Source: Anaerovibrio sp.
GTDB taxonomy: Bacteria > Bacillota > Negativicutes > Selenomonadales > Selenomonadaceae
NCBI GenBank assembly: GCA_016302095.1
Contig: JAEDOE010000049.1
Coordinates: forward strand, 1 to 7,699
Reading direction: 5' to 3'
DNA: 7,699 bases
The translations under genes and the position numbers were made by a program. Shown here piece by piece: positions 5,540 through 7,699 of this stretch (position 1 is the first letter of the stretch; each line of letters opens with the position of its first letter). The notes under the pieces are model-generated. The model was given only the letters and a program-made list of their open reading frames with translations, was not told where the DNA came from and made no database searches.

Positions 5540-6799
5540 ATGGGTATGAATATGACCGAGAAAATTCTTGCCAGACATGCAGGCCTGGAGTCTGTATCTG
5601 CCGGTCAGCTGATTTTCTGCAAGCTGGATATGGTGCTGGCAAATGATGTAACTGCTCCGCCTGCCATCAAGGAGTTTGAGAAGATTGGCAAGCCGGTGTT
5701 TGATAATACGAAGATTGCCCTGGTGCCTGACCATTTTACGCCCAACAAGGATATTAAGGCGGCCGGCCTGGCCAAGACTGTCCGGGAGTTTGCCAAGAAG
5801 CATCAGATCAAGAACTATTTTGAGATTGGCCGCGTGGGCATCGAGCATGTCATCCTGCCGGAGAAGGGCATTGTAGGCCCTGGCATGCTAACCATCGGCG
5901 CTGATTCCCATACCTGCACCTACGGTGCGGTAAACGGCTTCTCCACCGGCGTGGGCTCAACTGACCTGGGGGTGGCTATGGCTACCGGCGAGGCATGGTT
6001 CAAGGTGCCGAAGGCAATCAAGGTTGTCCTGACCGGCAAGAAGCCAAAGTACATCTGCGGCAAGGATGTCATCCTCACTTTGATTGGCATGATCGGCGTG
6101 GACGGAGCTTTGTACAAGGCCATCGAGTTTGCCGGTGAGGGCGTAGCTGAGCTGACCATGACTGACCGCCTGACCATCAGCAACATGGCCATTGAGGCAG
6201 GCGGCAAGAACGGCATTTTCCCGTTTGATGAGATTACCAGGGAGTATGTAGAGGGCCGCGTGCAGCAGCCTTATGAGCCGGTGGCGGCTGATGAGGATGC
6301 GGAGTATGAGCAGGTGGTGGAGATTGACCTGTCCAAGCTGACTCCGGTAGTGGCATTCCCGCATTTGCCGGGCAATACCCATCCTGTGTCAGAGATTGGG
6401 GAGATTAAGATTGACCAGGTGGTAATCGGCTCCTGCACCAATGGACGCCTTGAGGATTTGCAGCAGGCAGCAGAAATCCTGGCAGGCCATACCGTACATC
6501 CTGATGTGCGCTGCATCATTATCCCTGGTTCCCAGCAGGTGTATCTTGATGCCATGAAGGCCGGCTATGTGGAGACATTTATTAATGCCGGTGCTGCTGT
6601 CAGCACTCCTACCTGCGGCCCTTGCCTGGGCGCTCACATGGGCATCATGGCAGCCGGGGAGAAGGCTGTTTCCACCACCAACCGTAATTTCCGTGGCCGC
6701 ATGGGCCACGTTGATTCCGAGGTTTATCTGGCAGGCCCTTATGTGGCGGCAGCCAGCGCAATTCTCGGCCGTATTGCAGTTCCAGAGGAGGTAAAGTAA
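5540..6799 (+). CDS. leuC: 3-isopropylmalate dehydratase large subunit
   Basis: LeuC pairs with LeuD to isomerise 2-isopropylmalate to 3-isopropylmalate through a [4Fe-4S] cluster, as in aconitase. At 419 residues it is the short type common in archaea and anaerobic Firmicutes (also called HacA/LeuC2), rather than the longer E. coli type of about 466. Cluster ligands are Cys299 in GSCTNGR and Cys359 and Cys362 in TCGPCLGAH. Other aconitase-family motifs are DHFTP (64-68), [11 protein letters not shown] (120-130) and the RNFRGRMGH block near 382-390. Members of this subfamily may also act on homoaconitate or on citramalate-derived substrates, but the leuD and leuB neighbours make leucine synthesis the likely job. 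The leuD start follows one base after the stop, and the leuD ribosome site lies within the leuC end. The first 112 bases after ilvC hold regulatory-looking structure. Confidence 0.96.
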   Translation: MGMNMTEKILARHAGLESVSAGQLIFCKLDMVLANDVTAPPAIKEFEKIGKPVFDNTKIALVPDHFTPNKDIKAAGLAKTVREFAKKHQIKNYFEIGRVGIEHVILPEKGIVGPGMLTIGADSHTCTYGAVNGFSTGVGSTDLGVAMATGEAWFKVPKAIKVVLTGKKPKYICGKDVILTLIGMIGVDGALYKAIEFAGEGVAELTMTDRLTISNMAIEAGGKNGIFPFDEITREYVEGRVQQPYEPVAADEDAEYEQVVEIDLSKLTPVVAFPHLPGNTHPVSEIGEIKIDQVVIGSCTNGRLEDLQQAAEILAGHTVHPDVRCIIIPGSQQVYLDAMKAGYVETFINAGAAVSTPTCGPCLGAHMGIMAAGEKAVSTTNRNFRGRMGHVDSEVYLAGPYVAAASAILGRIAVPEEVK

Positions 6800-6800
6800 G

Positions 6801-7301
6801 ATGAGCTTAGAGGGAAAGGTTTGGCGCTACGGCGACAATATTGATACGGATGTGATTATTCCGGCACGCTATCTGAACTCCTTTGACCCGAAGGATCTGG
6901 CGGCCCATTGCATGGAGGACAGCGATGAGCATCAGGATGCACCTTTTGCCAGCAATGTGGTGGAGGGGGATATCATGGTGGGCGGCAAGAATTTCGGCTG
7001 CGGTTCCTCCCGTGAGCATGCGCCGATTGCCATCAAGGCTGCCGGTGTGCCTGTGGTGATTGCTGCGGATTTTGCCCGCATTTTCTACAGGAACGGCATT
7101 AATATCGGCCTGCCGCTGCTGGAAATCGGTGCTGATGTGGAGAAAATCAGCCACGGGGACAGGCTCCGGGTGGATACTGCCACCGGCGTCATTGAGAACC
7201 TGACTACCGGGGATGTATTCCATGCCCAGCCGCTGCCGGGCTTCGTGCAGGATATTGCCAAGGCTGGCGGCCTGATTAACTACATCAAGGCAAAGGGCTA
7301 A
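6801..7301 (+). CDS. leuD: 3-isopropylmalate dehydratase small subunit
   Basis: LeuD is the swivelling small subunit that completes the LeuC active site. The 166-residue length matches the short partner type of the 420-residue LeuC. Motifs are GDNIDTDVIIPARYLNSFDP (11-30), whose YLNSFDP loop sits in the region that governs substrate choice in this family. NFGCGSSREHAP (64-75) is the conserved substrate-binding Ser/Arg block, followed by FARIFYRNGINIGLPLL (91-107). AGGAGG (6786-6791), inside the end of leuC, is nine bases before the ATG, and the two genes are separated by one base, so tight translational coupling and equal subunit production are expected. The 69 bases to leuB contain competing small hairpins. 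No key residue is missing. Confidence 0.96.
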   Translation: MSLEGKVWRYGDNIDTDVIIPARYLNSFDPKDLAAHCMEDSDEHQDAPFASNVVEGDIMVGGKNFGCGSSREHAPIAIKAAGVPVVIAADFARIFYRNGINIGLPLLEIGADVEKISHGDRLRVDTATGVIENLTTGDVFHAQPLPGFVQDIAKAGGLINYIKAKG

Positions 7302-7325
7302 AAGCATAAATATATAGTGATGAAA

Positions 7326-7351
7326 TTGCACTGGTGCAAGGATTTTGCACC
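7326..7351 (+). other. Mutually exclusive small hairpins before leuB
   Basis: TGCAA (7335-7339) can pair with TTGCA upstream (7326-7330) around a CTGG loop. Alternatively GGTGCAA (7333-7339) pairs with TTGCACC downstream (7345-7351) around a five-base loop. The seven-base-pair form ends only five bases before the leuB ribosome site AAGGAGA (7357-7363). It may tune leuB translation or mRNA processing. No T-run follows, so it is not a terminator. Confidence 0.5.
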
Positions 7352-7370
7352 GATTTAAGGAGAAGATAGT

Positions 7371-7699
7371 ATGGCAAAGAAGATTGTGGTCATTCCTGGT
7401 GACGGCATCGGCAAGGAGATTACTGACTCCGCCGTAGAGGTGCTGAAGAAGGCTGCGGAGAAGTATTCCCTGGAGCTGGAATATGAATACAAGGATGCAG
7501 GCGGTACTGCCTATGACAAGTTCGGCACGCCGCTGCCGGAGGATACCCTGGAGGCCTGCAAGGCTGCTGATGGGGTGCTGTTTGGTGCTGTCGGCGGTGA
7601 CAAGTGGGATAATGTGGAGCCGTCCCTGCGGCCTGAAAAGGCAATTCTGGGACTTCGGAAGGGCCTGGGGCTGTACGCCAACCTGCGTCCTGTAAAGGT
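7371..7699 (+). CDS. leuB: 3-isopropylmalate dehydrogenase, N-terminal part (cut by window edge)
   Basis: LeuB oxidises and decarboxylates 3-isopropylmalate with NAD+ to give 2-oxoisocaproate, the direct precursor of leucine. The open frame runs from ATG 7371 to the end of the window, 109 full codons of a family usually near 355 residues. The N-terminus KKIVVIPGDGIGKEIT is typical of the isopropylmalate/isocitrate dehydrogenase family, followed by DAGGTAYDKFGTPLP, VLFGAVGG and LRKGLGLYANLRPVK. This last segment carries the substrate-binding arginines of the LRxxL...NLRP motif. AAGGAGA (7357-7363) lies seven bases before the start. It is the fifth gene of the ilv-leu run, 69 bases after leuD. 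Confidence 0.96.
   Translation, partial: MAKKIVVIPGDGIGKEITDSAVEVLKKAAEKYSLELEYEYKDAGGTAYDKFGTPLPEDTLEACKAADGVLFGAVGGDKWDNVEPSLRPEKAILGLRKGLGLYANLRPVK

Overview
The window is an ordinary chromosomal stretch with a complete branched-chain amino acid gene run in its right half and cell-envelope genes in its left half. Coding DNA is moderately GC-rich, intergenic DNA is AT-rich, and Shine-Dalgarno sites are strong (AGGAGG-like). The LeuC/LeuD pair is the short type of about 420 and 165 residues. MurB is of the compact Firmicutes type. Together with the gene order, these suggest a low-to-mid GC Firmicute, possibly a Negativicutes such as a Selenomonas relative. That placement is inference; no rRNA or other marker is present.

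Layout, left to right: (1) the last 36 codons of an acidic plus-strand protein, ending at 113 and followed by a very long intrinsic terminator hairpin (127-191). (2) A gene-free gap of about 290 bases holding a large nested imperfect palindrome (206-347), which looks like a dispersed palindromic repeat or structured element. (3) A minus-strand gene for a membrane-anchored SGNH/GDSL hydrolase with Fn3-like modules (2034 to 406). (4) A divergent promoter region of 182 bases. (5) murB (2217-3134) and a CYTH-domain triphosphatase-like gene (3215-3685), probably co-transcribed. (6) A 217-base AT-rich gap with a strong promoter (TTGACA-17-GATAAT). (7) ilvN, ilvC, leuC, leuD and the 5' part of leuB, all on the plus strand to the window end.

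How the genes work together: IlvN is the regulatory subunit of acetolactate synthase. IlvC reduces and isomerises acetolactate on the shared valine/isoleucine/leucine path. LeuC and LeuD form isopropylmalate isomerase, and LeuB oxidises its product to the leucine keto-acid precursor. ilvB (catalytic subunit) and leuA are not in the cluster, so the pathway depends on genes elsewhere. Between cistrons there are three regulatory-looking spots: a 20-base ilvN/ilvC overlap, a perfect 15-bp palindrome plus a TTGACA box between ilvC and leuC, and a pair of mutually exclusive hairpins just before leuB.

No phage, CRISPR array, toxin-antitoxin pair, rRNA or tRNA gene was recognised. I do not see a clearly new multi-gene system. 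The most unexplained item is the palindromic element at 206-347.
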